Origin: Pocillopora verrucosa
Taxonomy: Eukaryota > Cnidaria > Anthozoa > Scleractinia > Pocilloporidae
NCBI RefSeq assembly: GCF_036669915.1
Contig: NC_089316.1
Location: 226,734-290,733, forward strand
Reading direction: 5' to 3'
Length of the DNA: 64,000 bases
Shown here: piece after piece, positions 14,841-33,717 of the stretch
Numbering within the stretch: the first letter of the stretch is position 1
How the letters are laid out: every line of letters begins with the position of its first letter
The notes under the pieces: model-generated
Told to the model about the DNA's origin: nothing
The model's input: the letters and a program-made list of their open reading frames with translations, nothing else
Database searches by the model: none
Translations under genes and position numbers: made by a program

Positions 14841-17800
14841 TTACTCAAATTCTTTATCATCAACCTTTAAAGTCCTTTTAAGGTTAGCTTTCATGCTTTG
14901 TAAAAGGTTTTGAAGTGTAAGGCCTTGATAAAACAATCGAACCAACCTTCTGTTCCCTGTTTGAACTTTGTTTGCCAGTACGTGTTTAGCTGTTCTTTTC
15001 CAGTAGATCTCAGCAACAAGCGTCACCAAGGCAACTGCTAGTCCAGCACTCAACACAATATAAACTCCCAGCATGCTCTTTAGACTGATTCGCTTACGAG
15101 ACAAAGCTGTAAATACGGATTTTAACAATCTTCATGTAAGAGAAATACAAAAGATCACGAAAACAAACAAACAAACAGAAACAAACGTCAAGCAAGACCT
15201 TCATTCAACATCCTCCGAAAATAAGTGTAGACTAGTTTTTTATTTATCATCATACGAAAGTAAATAGGAGGATGTAAATCCCTGTAATGGTCTTAAGCAG
15301 TGATGAGATGTGTGCATATCTAGTTCAGTGCCCGTGTTTAAGCATTTAAGTGGTTAAAAACCTTATTGACTCACTTGTATCTTGTTCCTGAGAGCAAGCA
15401 TTGGTATCATCCCACCATTTGCGTTTCAGTGAGTCCAGAAACTGATTCTCATGGAGGTGCAGAATAGTCAGCGTAAATATATTAGTATGAGGGTCATGCG
15501 CTCTAAAAGTCAGGGCAAAACCTCTGGCTGAGGTCAGACCTGGAACTGAAAATCACAAATAGGCACAATTTTAGAGAACTGTCAGAGACTGATTTAGACG
15601 CTTATTGACGGAGCTGAAAAATAGTCATGTCGTATACCTGGCCACTCAACCCTTTCTCTCGCTGTGAAAGTCCAGTGATGATTCTAACCAATTCAATCCC
15701 ACAAGAGAGCCTTACAGCTTTTGGTATTTTGACCACGCCCTTTCAAGTTATTTCACTTACCTACTCTGAGGCCGCATGGCCGTTGCATGGCGAAGTAATC
15801 AAGGACTGGTCCGTCATAAACAAATGCAAAATTATCCTTCTCTCGAACCCACTGGACTCCTTCTAGTGCGTTTTTAACCAATGTTTTTTCCGCTTGGATT
15901 CTATTCCAAATCTTCATATGCGGCTCGTACTGAGTTTTCTTAAATGCTGAATGAACGCTGGTGGAAGAGACAACGGCCACTTTGTAGGAAGTTTTTAAAA
16001 TATCGTTCAGACTGTTGATCGGCTGAGCTGCATTTTTCACAGTGAGGAACGCAGCAAGGTTGGCTGTGTAAGTTGAGACCCAGATAAGAATACAGAACCA
16101 GTAGCAACCGGTCAGAATTCGACCTGATGTGAAATAGGGACAAACTCGCATTTAATAAAACAATGGGGTTCATGTTCGCGGGCTTAAATATGATTTGGGT
16201 TCGAATCATAGTCATTTTAGCCGGAGCCTCTAGGCTGTATTACTCTATAACTGTATAACTATTTTATCACTTTGGAAGGCGTTGATAAAATAACTAATGG
16301 AAAAAAATAACAAATCTCTTCACAAATCTCCATTTTAGCCCGCAAAATGCGCCACAGAGCATGACAAAGAAATGAAAATACCAGTAAATGCTGTTATCAA
16401 ATATACATGAAACTGACTTTTCATTGATACACAACAATGAAATTCCTTTTCTTTATCCTTGGCTTAGCCGAATTCTTAATATCTCTATTAGCCCGAAATA
16501 ATATATATAGTGATCTGTGAGCAAGATACGACCAATGAGTAATACCTTTGGTATTGAACGCGCTAACGGGTTAAAAGAACTTGAACTATGAGTGATTTTG
16601 AGAAGCCATCACTATATTATTTTATTGTCCAGCTTTGAGAAAGTAACAGTCTGAACAATCAAGCAAGTGTGCAAGAGAGCGAGCTAAAATCTATTTTAGC
16701 CTACCATAGTCTTCAGTCTAGACCACAAAAAACGCAAGAATGTACGATAAAGTGATGAGAATACCGCGTTATATTGGCTTCTCCTTCGCACGCAAAACCA
16801 ATGGAAGAACGCGTTATATCTGTAGTTCACCTTATGAGTAGTAATCATTGCCGTGTGGATATCTGTGCTAACATTACCTGATAAATTCCTCGGTGTGTTA
16901 TCTCCTCCTTGCTGCAGCATGCAGGCCAAAGAAAACCACATACTGTTGAAGAAATTAAACTCCTCTGATGTTCCTCTACCATTTTCATCTTTGTATCCAT
17001 AAGGACTGAAGTAATTCACTGCGAAGACAGCAATAGAGATGAGTGCCACTACTCCCAGTGTAGCGATCCAGACGCCATTTTCAAATGGATCCATGAACTG
17101 CAATAAATCGGTTGTCTCTGTTGATGTCTTCTTCACCAGTAGATCGTCTGTGTAATACATGAACGGAACAGTGAAATCCACCACCTTTTCTCTGGTTTCA
17201 GTGATGGCAATCGATCCAGCCGCCATGTTCGCATTCTTAAAGAAGGCAAAAGTGAACGTTTTTGTCGTCAGTTTAACTTTTGATATCTAAGTCAGGGATT
17301 TTAGCGGTACACTGTCATACTGTTACCTCTGATTTGTTTTGGTATTCAGTTTTTTTCGCACTTGATGCCTCGCTTGTCACTCACACTTTGCGCTGCCTTC
17401 CGCCCACCTTAAAAAAGGGTCTGATCTGGTGGCTGTTTATCTTTTACGGGCATCAATGTCAGTTAGAGTTTATTTCTTCATAGGCGTTTCCTTTTGAACC
17501 TTTTACTAATTAGGGTGGTTGTCATCTGAGTTACGATGATTTTATCTACTGTAAAAAGTTAATATTACATCTGGTGCTTTTGGAGAAGAGAGTCAACTTT
17601 TCAGCTAATTACCCCGTCTAAAATCTGTCTTATCATGCCGTTCCAAGTTCCATTTTCCGTCACTGTTCCATAAAATCCATCTGGCGAAGGATACATTTCA
17701 TATGTAAACCCGAGTGATCGAGACAGCTCCTTGAGAAGATCAATAGAGTATCCTTGAAGTGAAATCGTCCCATCTTCATTCTTCTTTGGCATTATAAATG

Positions 17801-20800
17801 GTGGATCCTATTTTGTTTTTCACGAAGGAAAAAAGAGTGTTAAACGAACGCCATTAGAGAGAGATAGAATTTACCGAGAGACTGAATTCATCATATTTGA
17901 TTTCAGTTTGCTATGACATAACCGGCACTAAATTGTTTGAAAATTGCCGCAAGGCTTAAAAAATAGAGGCCTATTACAGTTGGTTACTTAGATACAAACT
18001 TTCTTGAATATAATCACCAAGCTACTTCCAGTGGTAAATGATAATACCTTTCAACGCACTTGCAATCTTCTTAATACAAATACCTCAACATATACAATCC
18101 TAAAATGTCTGCCGTTTACTTCTCCATTACTTGACGATCCTGGTAAAGTGTTTGGTAGTGGATCTTCAAAAAGAACTGCTCGTTCCGTTGAATTCCAACA
18201 ACCAATCTACAGTGAAATGAAAAAAACATACGAAGAGCTGCCCTGGAAAGTGTTAGTTATGGTAATTTGTGTGAAACTTTGAAATAAGGAGGGGACTGGA
18301 GATGGAAGTTGACAGGCCGAAGGTTTATCATTTTGACGTATTTCCTTTCAGTATTTAAACTAAGTCGCTGCATCTGTGGGTAACCTAATAAAATAAAACC
18401 CATACTTTTCAATCTGATCAACTTCATCTTACCTTTTCGAAAGAATCATTTCGAAGATTTAAGATTTCCAGGGAGACGTCTGTTCGCCTTCCCCTGTTAT
18501 CAAACTGCACAGACCCAGTCATACCGTTGAATGTAACCTTAGAAAAGACAAACAAACTTCACATACAAAGATCAGGTAACTCCTCTTTAGAAATCACATA
18601 AACTCTACTGGTAATCCGTGATATCGAAAGACCTGTATGGAGTCGGTGCAAATGGCAGAGTAATCTGAGAATGCTGATACAACCCTTTTACGATCTCTCC
18701 TAGAATTCCCATCACGTGATGTACTAGGGGAACAACGCACATCAAGATACCCTTCCACACACACACACACACACGCACGTGGTAAACAGTTGGAACAAAA
18801 ATTTGCACTTAAACGCGCTAAACAATGGCTTCCTCGGAAGATCCACCGATAAAAAATACACTTCTCAAAACGTGAACTCGGAAATTTCAAACTGAAGACA
18901 ATTTCGACAATTTTGGAAATTGATAGATTAAAAGGGACAAGCAATTGTGCTTCATGAACAGAAATTAATAATTCAGACCAGACTTATCACCTTTCTCATG
19001 CAGTTAAACATCTCTGTATCAGGTAACAGTATATCTTTTCCATTCAGTGACAGACATGGCTTCTCACTTAAAGCTTCGGTAATAACCTTTATTGCATCGT
19101 GTGCCACAGCAACATAATCCTGAGGAAAGATTAGGAGTTTAGTTATAGAAACCCCATGATGACAGAACAGAAGTGAAAAGAGTGAATAACTGTTTTATCG
19201 TTGTAAGACTTGTAAGCTGGCTAGCTAAAAAACTCGTATGGCGCTGGCCTATTGTCATATTGCATAGGTATATGAGATACTCAGTTTAGCTCGCCTATTA
19301 TTTCTTTAGTTGACATTGATTTAATTGTCTTGTTATTTTTAATAGACATCAAAAGATGCTTGGCTGATCTTGCAACAAATATTATCAACTAGATAAGAGC
19401 GATCGGTAGACAGCTTCTTGAATGTTTTACTGTTCACCAAACTTAACTAGTTACTCAATATGTTAGTCAAAGTCCCTTGACAGGGAAAAGGTTAAGTTTT
19501 TCTGTTGTCTAGATCTGTAAAGCTAAAAATGATGTATAAATAAAACTTGAAGACCATGGTTGGTCACCCAAATAACTGCATGTGAACTAGACCACCATTT
19601 AATTTGTAAGAAAATCTGATAATCATTACTGCGAAGAGAAGATTTATTTATCTAACAATGTCATGACTCCTAAGTTTGCGACAATCTTACCTTGTTGATG
19701 TATTTGAGTTTTTCTTGTTCTGCTGATCCAAAGAGTTTATTAACAAAGCTGCTTTCGTATGGAAGCTTAAATGCCAAGACTACATTGTCAGGAAGACTTC
19801 TCTGGTGTTGGGATACCTGTGCAAACGAACGAGTCAAATTCATGATCAGAGTCTTCAATAACATTTCACTTATAATTAATGAAGAGCTTCATGCTTTCAA
19901 GTGCTGCATACTCAAGTTATTTGGTACCTGTTCTTGGAGGATCCACTGATACGGAAAATGCCTTTGACGAGGAACCTAACACAAATGAAATAAAAAACCG
20001 TAACTGCGTATGACTCCTTTGAACTTTTGCTGATTGAAAGATTTTTTCCCCAAAAGTACTTAATATACTTCTACAAGAGGTAATCTTTTGTTTTCTGGTA
20101 ATGATAGAGAGTAGAAATTCTGATAAAATATCGTCAGCTCATATTTTTTGGATGAGACTGCTGAAGGCCCAGAGAGTTCGCAAGAATACTCTAAAAAAGA
20201 AGATCAAACCGTGACAGTAGATCCTGCATAATAACCAAACTCTCGTACTGTGAGATCGTCCTCAAGTGTGAAAATGAGAAATGTTTCCTCGTTGAAAAAA
20301 AAAGACAACAAAAGAAAACAATTGTTATAACTACCGGTAATGTTGTGTCAGTGATCGTCGCATCCGCTGGCACTTAATCGGTCAAATTAATAAGTTTTGA
20401 TTTTTGAATACTTCCCTCACCTGTTGCAATAACATATCTGTGTTTTCCTTCCCTGTGTAGAGAATAATACTTTCGGGTTGGTAGCTTTGTATCTGTTCTG
20501 TTATTTGCCATATTTTTCTTTCTCTGTCTTCAGCGTATTTTGTCTCGGGCACCTGAATTAAATCCATGGTGAGTGTTGACTTCTTATAGTTGAAGTAGAA
20601 ATATCCAGCCTCAAAGAAGCGACTCTCTGTGTCAACAGACATAACGAAACGCATCAAGGCTAAGTTTCATAACATAAGCTTAACTGTTCACTGAAAAAAT
20701 TCCTGGAAAGTAGGAATAAACAGCCTGAAGATTCCTGGCAAGAAAACTCTAGGATAGGAGGGTTGCATAACAATAAGAAGTAATGGGTAAGATAACATGA

Positions 20801-22366
20801 GCGATGCACTTCATGGGATGAATTGTGGGGTTTCGGGTCCAACACTACAGGTATATAGATTTTTCACTTTGGTTGATAGGTTCTCTGTCATAACCTTATG
20901 CTAGTTTATTTCAAATTACCATCAAAGACCAGTAGAACTTTCCGCCATTTCAGTAAGCTCAACGCATCAAATGTTGCATGCGCGAAATATCTGTATCCCG
21001 CTGACATATCCACTACATTCTCACACTGGTCAAACTGTCCGTTGCTTCCATGGAGGCGAATGACAGAAACACCCATTACCAAAGAGATTGCGCATGCGGA
21101 GACTTTTGAATGGCTTCCCTCAGCGAGTATGGTGATGTTTTGTTGGCGAAGCACCGAAAGAGCTGCAAAGAATGATAATTAACCAGTTAAACTAAATTGT
21201 ATCCATGCCAGCTATCTGTCATCCATTTAAATTAATTTTGTTAACGGTAATCAAATATTTGAGTTGTCTTGTACCCATGCCAGTTCTTTATCCTTTTATT
21301 TAATTCTCGCTAATGATGACGAAACCATCAGGCTTAGCTATTATCCTTCTTTGTACCTGTTATGAAAAACTGTCCTATACTAGTTTGGGTAGAACTAATA
21401 TAGAGTTTTGAATTTATAATAAGGTTGTAGGACCATTCTGTTGTTTTAGTGGAATCATGATTGATGCCTCATGTTAGAGTGCATGGTATTTACATGGAGG
21501 TTATTATCCAGAACTCGTAAAAAGAATGATATACCTTTTGTCTAGATTTCTTACCTTGATCAAATAGACCTACAGAAGTTGATGTATTTAAAACCTTTAA
21601 TGTTATTGAGATGTTGTTTTTTGTGTTACTTTGGGACACAACAAACTTCAATGCCTCAGATTCTTCTGCATTTCCATTACTTATAAATCCTATTTGGCCA
21701 CAAGGAGAAAAGAAAAATACGGTGAAAACCTATTTTACAAAATTCAAGTTACAAAACCGGCAAAGAACATGCAGGATTTGCACGGCTACAGAACTTCAGG
21801 AAACCAGCTTTCTCTCTGCCTGTGCTTCCACTAAGGGTTGAGCGATTTACTTTTAAATTTACTGCAATGTCTTAAGGGTTCTTTTCTGATTAAGTGGTCT
21901 TTCACTCGGCTGACCTTTTTCCAAACTTTCTCCTATTCCCTGTATTAGTTTAATTTAGGGTTGAAAAAAGAATTTACTTTGACACGCTTGATAAACAAAA
22001 TGGTCAAGAGTGAATTAATTTAATTTCCCCCGAAACGGTATAGATCACTTGGAGAATATCATGTTTGAAATGATTCCTCCATTTGATGTGGTTACGGCGT
22101 AGAAAGATGGTGTTAATGGTTGCGATGATATTGAGCAAACTAGGACAGTTCCTTAATCAACACAATTTACATCTACTACACTTTTACACAACTTACTTTA
22201 TACGGTTTTTTTTTCAGGGTTTGGTTTTGTTTACATCTTGAATGTTCTTATAGACTGAGTAGCTGTATAACTTACCACATGTGAAATTTCTTTTATCTGC
22301 GGATGCTAACAAAACAAGGCTAGAAACAAAAATTGTTAAAACCATTTTGCGGTTTCGTGCGTCCAT
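14841..22366 (-). CDS. iGluR-B: ionotropic glutamate receptor, complete, NMDA-like with GluN1-type pocket features
   Basis: Fourteen exons join in phase to 2559 nt (852 aa): 22366-22276, 21689-21555, 21162-20920, 20626-20421, 19975-19928, 19816-19691, 19119-18991, 18537-18433, 18206-18084, 17807-17613, 17235-16878, 16123-15761, 15545-15375 and 15106-14841. Order: signal peptide (1-25), amino-terminal domain (to about 365), S1 with DPPFI and GYSIDLLKELSR (about 403-490), M1, Q-site pore loop [12 protein letters not shown]3 with TYTANLAAF (604-612), S2, and M4 MLGVYIVLSAGLAVALVTLV. Arg482 (carboxylate binder) is kept, but the Thr of the usual PLT motif is Ala477. S2 has Ser642-Val643 as in GluN1, and Asp690 in YDGP. 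It is expected to be a plasma-membrane cation channel; ligand identity is inferred. The tail could splice at AG-gttggt, as in iGluR-D, so the last residues are uncertain. Exons 1-7 are duplicated as iGluR-A. Confidence 0.9.
18755..18777. repeat. (CA)n microsatellite
   Basis: A run of CA dinucleotides ending in cgcacg, in iGluR-B intron 7 just outside the duplicated segment. Confidence 0.85.
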
Positions 22367-23167
22367 GTTAGCCTAACAGGCTTTCAACAGCACGAAGTTT
22401 TCGATATTAACATATTAGCTGTCATATGGCCGACTTTGCTGTATCTGGACCTATAAATGATTAATGACTTACGACATAAATATTTTTGATGAAATTAGTT
22501 AGTCTATTATATGGAGAACCCTACCTTCAGGTGTCTCGATAGGTATAGTGTTCACTGAGGTGCATTTTCATATGACAAGAAATATGGAAACGCTTTATCT
22601 TAATTGATATTCTAGGTAAATATGTTGTACTAGTAAACTCGATGGATGTAAAATTGCGTGCTTGTGATACTGTGTGTTAAGCAAATCATAACTATTTTAT
22701 TCTACTTAAGAATCCGTCTCTTGAAAAAAAATATTCAGCAAAAGAAGTGATAGATATCAGGGTGAACCAATGTCCTGCTTTGAATAAAAGCAGTGGGTGG
22801 GTAAATTTTGTATTACTTTACCTTCATCGATTCTTTTTTTTTAATAATTCCTGTCTGTATATTATTTTTAAAAAAATCCTGTTAACTCGATTGAAGCGTT
22901 AATAACACTCGGTGAAGGACTCCTATGATACTGACGACCATAACGTCAAACTCTGTCACAAATGTGATGAAATACGACTGTGTTCAGAGCACAGCTTGTG
23001 TCGTTCAGTCGAGTCAGCTGTGGACTGAAGCAGCTGAACATAATCGAACGTTACAATCCGTCAGTGATTTCTATGATTAAGAGTTTTAGAAACATTGTAG
23101 TAGCAGTCAAGTCGCTATTTTTCCGTTTACAAATAAGAATGTATCCTTTCGTGGAACAAAAGGGTTA

Positions 23168-23206
<39 letters not shown>

Positions 23207-23302
23207 TGTAACAGGTAACTTAGCGTCAACAAGTGAGTTGAAAACGTAAATTGGCCACCGTAAAGAGCAGAAAAGCTGACGTTTCGAGCGTTAGCCCTTC
23301 GC

Positions 23303-23337
<35 letters not shown>

Positions 23338-23511
23338 TTTACTCTTTACGGTGGCCAATTTACGTTTCCAACTCACTTGTTAACATTAGATTACCTGCTT
23401 TTGTGGAACTGTTTACCATATCAGCACCTCAGTGTCGATGGTCTTTTGTTTTATGACAGCAAAACAATGCGAATGCCAACCACATCAACATCTTATTTTT
23501 CGTTAGAATTC

Positions 23512-23557
<46 letters not shown>

Positions 23558-24560
23558 TAACTTTGTGTTAGCATGTAGAGTGGTATGTTGCTCGTACCAA
23601 TCAGATCGCCGCATTTTGGTATGTATCTCGCACCGGTCAGATTGCTGCATTAGGGTATGCAGTGGCGGATCCAGACCTTGAGCTAAAGGGGAGCCCGGTT
23701 TTTTGTCGCTTGCCCTGCCGGCTTTTCTTCCTTCTGCGGTATTTTTTTCCCCAAAAGGAGTGGGAACCCGGGCCCCTCCTGTAATCCCCTCCTGCAACGC
23801 GCTCTCCTTCCATCAGGGGATACTTGGTGTTGTGTGGTGAGACCAAACAACGGCTGCGAGGGGAACAACAGCAAGTGTAGCACCGATGGATTTTATCTTT
23901 GCTTAGATGTATTTAGACAATAGAGACAATAGACCACAAAATACCTGTGTGAGTTCAGATAAATTAGTTTTTTTCCCTTTCTCTTTAGGTTAAGTAAGGC
24001 GATATTTTCCTCCGTTTGAAAGTTATGTTCTTTTTCTGTTGCACAAATGAAAACATTACGAAAAAAAGTGCCCCATCTCAACCCGCCCAGCCAAAAAATT
24101 ACTTTTGCATGCTACGCATGCCTATGTTTAAATTTGTCAGCTGCCGCTTTGTGTAAGGCTTAGAGTAAAGAGTAACTAAGGTCACGAAACAATTGGTAAC
24201 GGAGAACGTTGTAAAATCTGATTAAATATTAACATCCTCGTGAATCCAAATGAAACCAAACTATCTGCAACGTCTTCAACCTTAGCAACTTGTCAAACCC
24301 CCATTTCCGTTTTTTCTATCGGCTCTATTTCTACTAAAACTTCACGTTGACAAACAGTTTGCGTCATTATACACCCATTTCTGTCCTTTTTACTCTTTTT
24401 ACACCCTGAGTCTTCAAACTGTTCCTTTGGAAAGAAAAGGAGAAGGGATGACGGGCTGAAGGAGTTTTCTTTTTCTTCTTGCTGTTCCTCCTTTCTCTTT
24501 CTGAAGTCCATCCGCAGTTACTTTCTCAGAAAACGAGGCTTGGATACCAAGGCATCAAAT
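22367..24560. other. Divergent spacer between iGluR-B and SelO-2
   Basis: No gene is seen. The spacer contains the palindromic repeat at 23160-23396, a T run of about 40 bases near 23513-23553 and the hAT-MITE-like fragment after it. It must contain the 5' regulatory sequence of both intact genes. Confidence 0.6.
23160..23396. repeat. Palindromic dispersed repeat, copy 3 of 5
   Basis: Longer than the homologous copy at 4227. It keeps both outer arms (acgtaaattggccacc and its complement) and the inner gctgacgtttcgagcgttag hairpin arms. Confidence 0.8.
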
Positions 24561-29801
<5,241 letters not shown>

Positions 29802-30005
29802 AACATATTTTACAAAGACTGATGGTGTTCTTAAGAATCTTGAAGCGCTGAGTGTCTACTGGGTGGAAGATGACACCTGGAGGAGCAGCTCAATGAACAT
29901 CTGTTGATAAAAATAGAAACAAAGTGACTTAATCTTAAATATGTAAATACATCACTTCCATATCACCTTAAGTGGATGAGGGCCATCACTGATTAGTGCA
30001 CAATG

Positions 30006-30011
30006 AATAAA
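30006..30011 (+). promoter_or_regulatory. Probable poly(A) signal of SelO-2
   Basis: AATAAATAAAA lies about 205 nt after the SelO-2 stop codon, a plausible 3' UTR length. Confidence 0.5.
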
Positions 30012-30225
30012 TAAAACTGATTAGTATGAATCAGGGGCCATTGTGAAAGGGGCCATTGTAGTCCTGTAGCATGCACCAATAGTTTGGTTACTGGTTCACT
30101 TTCAATTGAGATTTATGATCTTTATTTTAGCCAGAGCGTCAAAAACAACACAAGCAAGTTCACGTTATGCCGGCCGTTTGACCTAATATTTTGTCCTTTG
30201 AGCTGACTGACCCCCAACATTCTAG

Positions 30226-30481
30226 AGAGTATAACAGGGTAATTTATCATTATCAACTGAGTTGATAACGTAAATTGACCACCGCAAAGAGTCTAAAAGC
30301 TGACGTTTCGAGCGTTAGTCCTTCGTCAATCGCCCTGACGAAGGGCTAACGCTTTAAACGTCAGCTTTTAAACTCTTAACGGTGGCCAATTTACGTTATC
30401 AACTCAGTTGCTAATAATAAATTACCCTGTCACTCTGCCACTGACGCAGCACCACAGTTTCTTTAGAAAGTTATCCCCTTT
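30226..30481. repeat. Palindromic dispersed repeat, most complete copy (5 of 5)
   Basis: Outer arms (tatcaactgagttgataacg, with acgttatcaactcagttg on the far side) and inner arms (aaagctgacgtttcgagcg, with cgctttaaacgtcagctt) make a nested inverted repeat. It ends with actgacgcagcaccacagtt. It probably represents the intact non-autonomous element. Confidence 0.85.
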
Positions 30482-31379
30482 GTTTATTCTAGGGATTAGC
30501 TGTGTTTACTCCCACTCCTCCTTCTATAAATAAACAAATCCGCAAGGCTGGGAAACAAAACTAAAACAAAAGACCTTTAAAATTTTTTACCACGCGATAA
30601 GTTTGACAAATCAATCATACAGGTGATAGGTATCATTCAATAATTTAGTGCCTTCTGACTTTTCAATAATTTAACGATCACAAATTATAAACAAAATCTT
30701 TTTTTTAAGTCAGTGGTTTTCATTGCCTAGTTTCTTTAGCCTAAGCACGATATATGAATAGTTTTGGAGAAATTCGTGGTCTTAACAACTGAAATACCAG
30801 AAATAGACTTTAAAGAAAAAACCGGAGTTAAGGGAGCATGAGTCGCAAACTTCATAGTACGTAGAAGCATGGTGTTCAAAGAAATTTGTATGCTCCATCC
30901 AGTTTAATTTGATGGGAGATAGATTTCTATCATTTCTTTTTAAAATAACTCTCGGTTACATCTCCAGATATTTTCTCGCGATCCTTTTGAAAAAGAGTAA
31001 CTTAACATTGCGAAATGTTTGATATATCAACTTAAGTTTTGCTATTGATCGGATCTCCATTGAAACAATAACACAAACACTGTATTCAAGATTAGAATTT
31101 GTAAATGGTATCTTTGCTTTTATTTAAACATTTGATATAACATTTGATATAACGTTTGATATAACTGTTGCATTATAGGAAAAAGATAAATTACTTATTT
31201 TCAAATTAGAGAGTGGTTCTAACTAACAAAAGGTTATCCGTTCAAAGAAATGTCATCGCGACAGATAGCTGCGTGTGGAACAAAAACCACACACAGAAAT
31301 TAATTGAAGCTTTATTTTAAGCCATGATAAATCCCTAAATTCTCTTTTATTGTTCCAAGAACTATTTACACGGAAAGAA

Positions 31380-31691
31380 ATGAGAATAAATAAGTTTTTT
31401 ACTTTCATTTTCATTGCTAGTTTTTTTTACCATAGAGGGATTCCCTCAAATGACACGAATAGTAATGCATCAGCTTCATTCAAACTTGCCCTCAAACACG
31501 TGAATGCAAACTCAAGTCTGCTTCCCAACACATCATTGAAGTCTTTTGAGGATCAGCTTGTTATAGATCAGAACAACTTGCACGAAATTGGCAAGCACTA
31601 TTTGCAGTTTAATTATGATGTATTATCTTTGTATTACAATGCAGTAACTTTCGATGTGGTTTGTGCTTTTTCCTTTGCGACTCACTCATAG
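31380..31691 (+). pseudogene. Orphan first exon of a glutamate-receptor-like gene (signal peptide plus start of amino-terminal domain)
   Basis: The ATG at 31380 opens MRINKFFTFIFIASFFYHRG, a convincing signal peptide. It is followed by NDTNSNASASFKLALKHVNA and SSLLPNTSL, which matches how kainate/AMPA-type amino-terminal domains begin (F-x-x-A-x-x-x-x-N in helix 1, then LLPNT). The frame runs to TAG at 31689-31691 without an obvious strong donor, and no matching downstream exon was found before GHITM. It does not resemble the first exons of iGluR-A, B or D, so it belongs to a different receptor subfamily. It may be a relic, or the first exon of a gene whose other exons I missed. Confidence 0.5.
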
Positions 31692-33717
31692 CCTTCCTCG
31701 AGCGATAATATTTGCATTACGCTATGTGACACTATCCTCCGCCGTAATTAGTTGATTTTTGACAGCTGTGATTGGTGCATTAGATCCTCCAATGTTTTGG
31801 GAGTTGCTCATTCGGGGCCGCTGCCCTATGTCTCTTCTGTAGCTTTTTTCTTTTCTTTTTTTCTTTCTGTAAGTTGGGCACTCCTAATGAAAGCAGAGTG
31901 TAAAACTATATTATAAGGTATGAACGGAGTTAATGAGAAATGTGTCTCTGATACATGGCATACTACAAATAATTTAAACAGTCTCCTCTTTTAAGAATTA
32001 AGTCAGCTTAAAACATGAAAACAACGAAAAGATATAAGACAATCGATTTGTGTCTTTATACCTGACTCATTCCCAGTCCTCCCATTTCAAGTGACACAAA
32101 AGCAAAGCAAGGGGACCTTTACATTGCTTTCTTTCTTTCCATAACATTTCGGGCTCTAACTTCCCCAGGTTGGTTGCTGCGTCATGAGGATGGCTGGGTA
32201 CCAATTGGTCGAGTGCTGTGTTCAGGCTTGTAATTACCATACTGCTTAACAGTCAAACTGGCAAGAAAGTTTTGTTGGGATTTGATATGTAATACTCCAC
32301 GTGTAATAACCTACTACTGAGCCACTGAAGTGTTTGGCAGCAAGTTGAAAAAAACATTTCCTCTTTTTCAGATAACTGAGTTCCACAGCTGTCTGTGTTC
32401 AACGTCCAACTAAGAAAACTTATTAAAGATATATTTTTACGACTAATGAAGATAATACAGAAATACAAAATGGCAATGAAACAATTTCTTTTCCGGCAAA
32501 GTAAAACACATAAACGGATTTTCTATAGGCCAGCTATGCACTTGCCGTTGTAAATGATATGAAATTTTGTTTCCTTTTTTGTTGAAAGAAAGCTGGGTGA
32601 GTGTTAATACTTGAATTATAAAGTACTATCGGCGATTTCTGAAAAAAATAGATATCTCCGGTTCTATTAGGCCTAACAAGTCCCTTAAAACGGGAAAATT
32701 CTCTTTAGCTCCAGCTGGTGTTAAATGGAAATTTGTTACTGATGCGCCGGATATCTTTGGATTATTTTTGTCACCATCAAGGTTTTGTTTTCACGCGTGC
32801 CGCTAGCAATTTGTTCGTCACGCAACTAATTATGCGTGAAGTAAACTCGAGTCGGCATCATTTTTACGTGTCGCTTTGTGGCACTCTTAATACAATAAAA
32901 TTCATTTGAGAGGTGGAAACGCATGTCGGTGATAATTTTTTTCAATTCAACTACCAATAGATTTTAAAATTGTCACATAACCCGCATCTCCCTATTGCCC
33001 GCAGTGGCGCGCGTTTAATGCAAAATCAACAGATTACCCGCGGGTAAACGGCTGGAAATTACGGTATTAAGTTTTTTACCTGGGGTATAGTTTACAACGT
33101 TTTGTTTACTTTTATTAGGTTTTGACCTGGGGTATAGTTTACAATGAGGATTAAGTTCCTCCCTTCTATAATCCTTTTTAATAAAAATATATTATATATG
33201 TTATTATTTAAATAAAGTTGTTATAAATAAATACTCCAGAAATAGAGAAGAGCAATCAAAAAATCGCTTTTAATTCTTTATTTACATGGAAATGTAACTG
33301 GTAAACATCAGAATAAAATCCAGTGGCGTTGCATACACAACTAAAGAGGACCAATGTACTTCAACCATAAAAATCAGCGCAACAAAAGGAAAAACCTGGA
33401 GCACAATTGGACCCAGTGCCTCTTTTACAAAATAAATTGTTTATACCTTAAGTGACATTAAATGCAACTTTTCTTAATATAACAATACCTTAAATCTTTA
33501 ACTGATGTATGTCTTTGCTTCAAAAGGCTAATCAGTAATAAAAATGAACAAAAGCAGTATCCTCTCTAAGAAATTCTGTGATATCTTCAAGGTCAGCAGT
33601 TTGCAATGAACATTTCTCTTAAGTATTTATGTTATTTCCACGAAGTACCTCAGTTAAACTCTGAAATAATTCAGCATCTATTACTGACAACAATGTCGCA
33701 AATTGCATTTCCAACTT
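31692..33717. other. Spacer between orphan receptor exon and GHITM 3' end
   Basis: Contains the second copy of the dispersed repeat (32719-33066) and a small direct repeat, acctggggtatagtttacaa, near 33079 and 33127. No gene is seen. Confidence 0.5.
32719..33066. repeat. Dispersed repeat, copy 2
   Basis: Matches 11737-12033 from tgttaaatggaaatttgtta to acccgcgggtaaacgg. It has about 50 extra bases near 32895-32945. Confidence 0.75.

Larger units (their letters stand above)
29802..31379. other. Spacer downstream of SelO-2
   Basis: Holds the likely SelO-2 3' UTR, a palindromic repeat (30226-30481) and a short 15-bp-type tandem repeat (tttgatataac, about 31125-31165). No gene is recognised. 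Confidence 0.5.
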
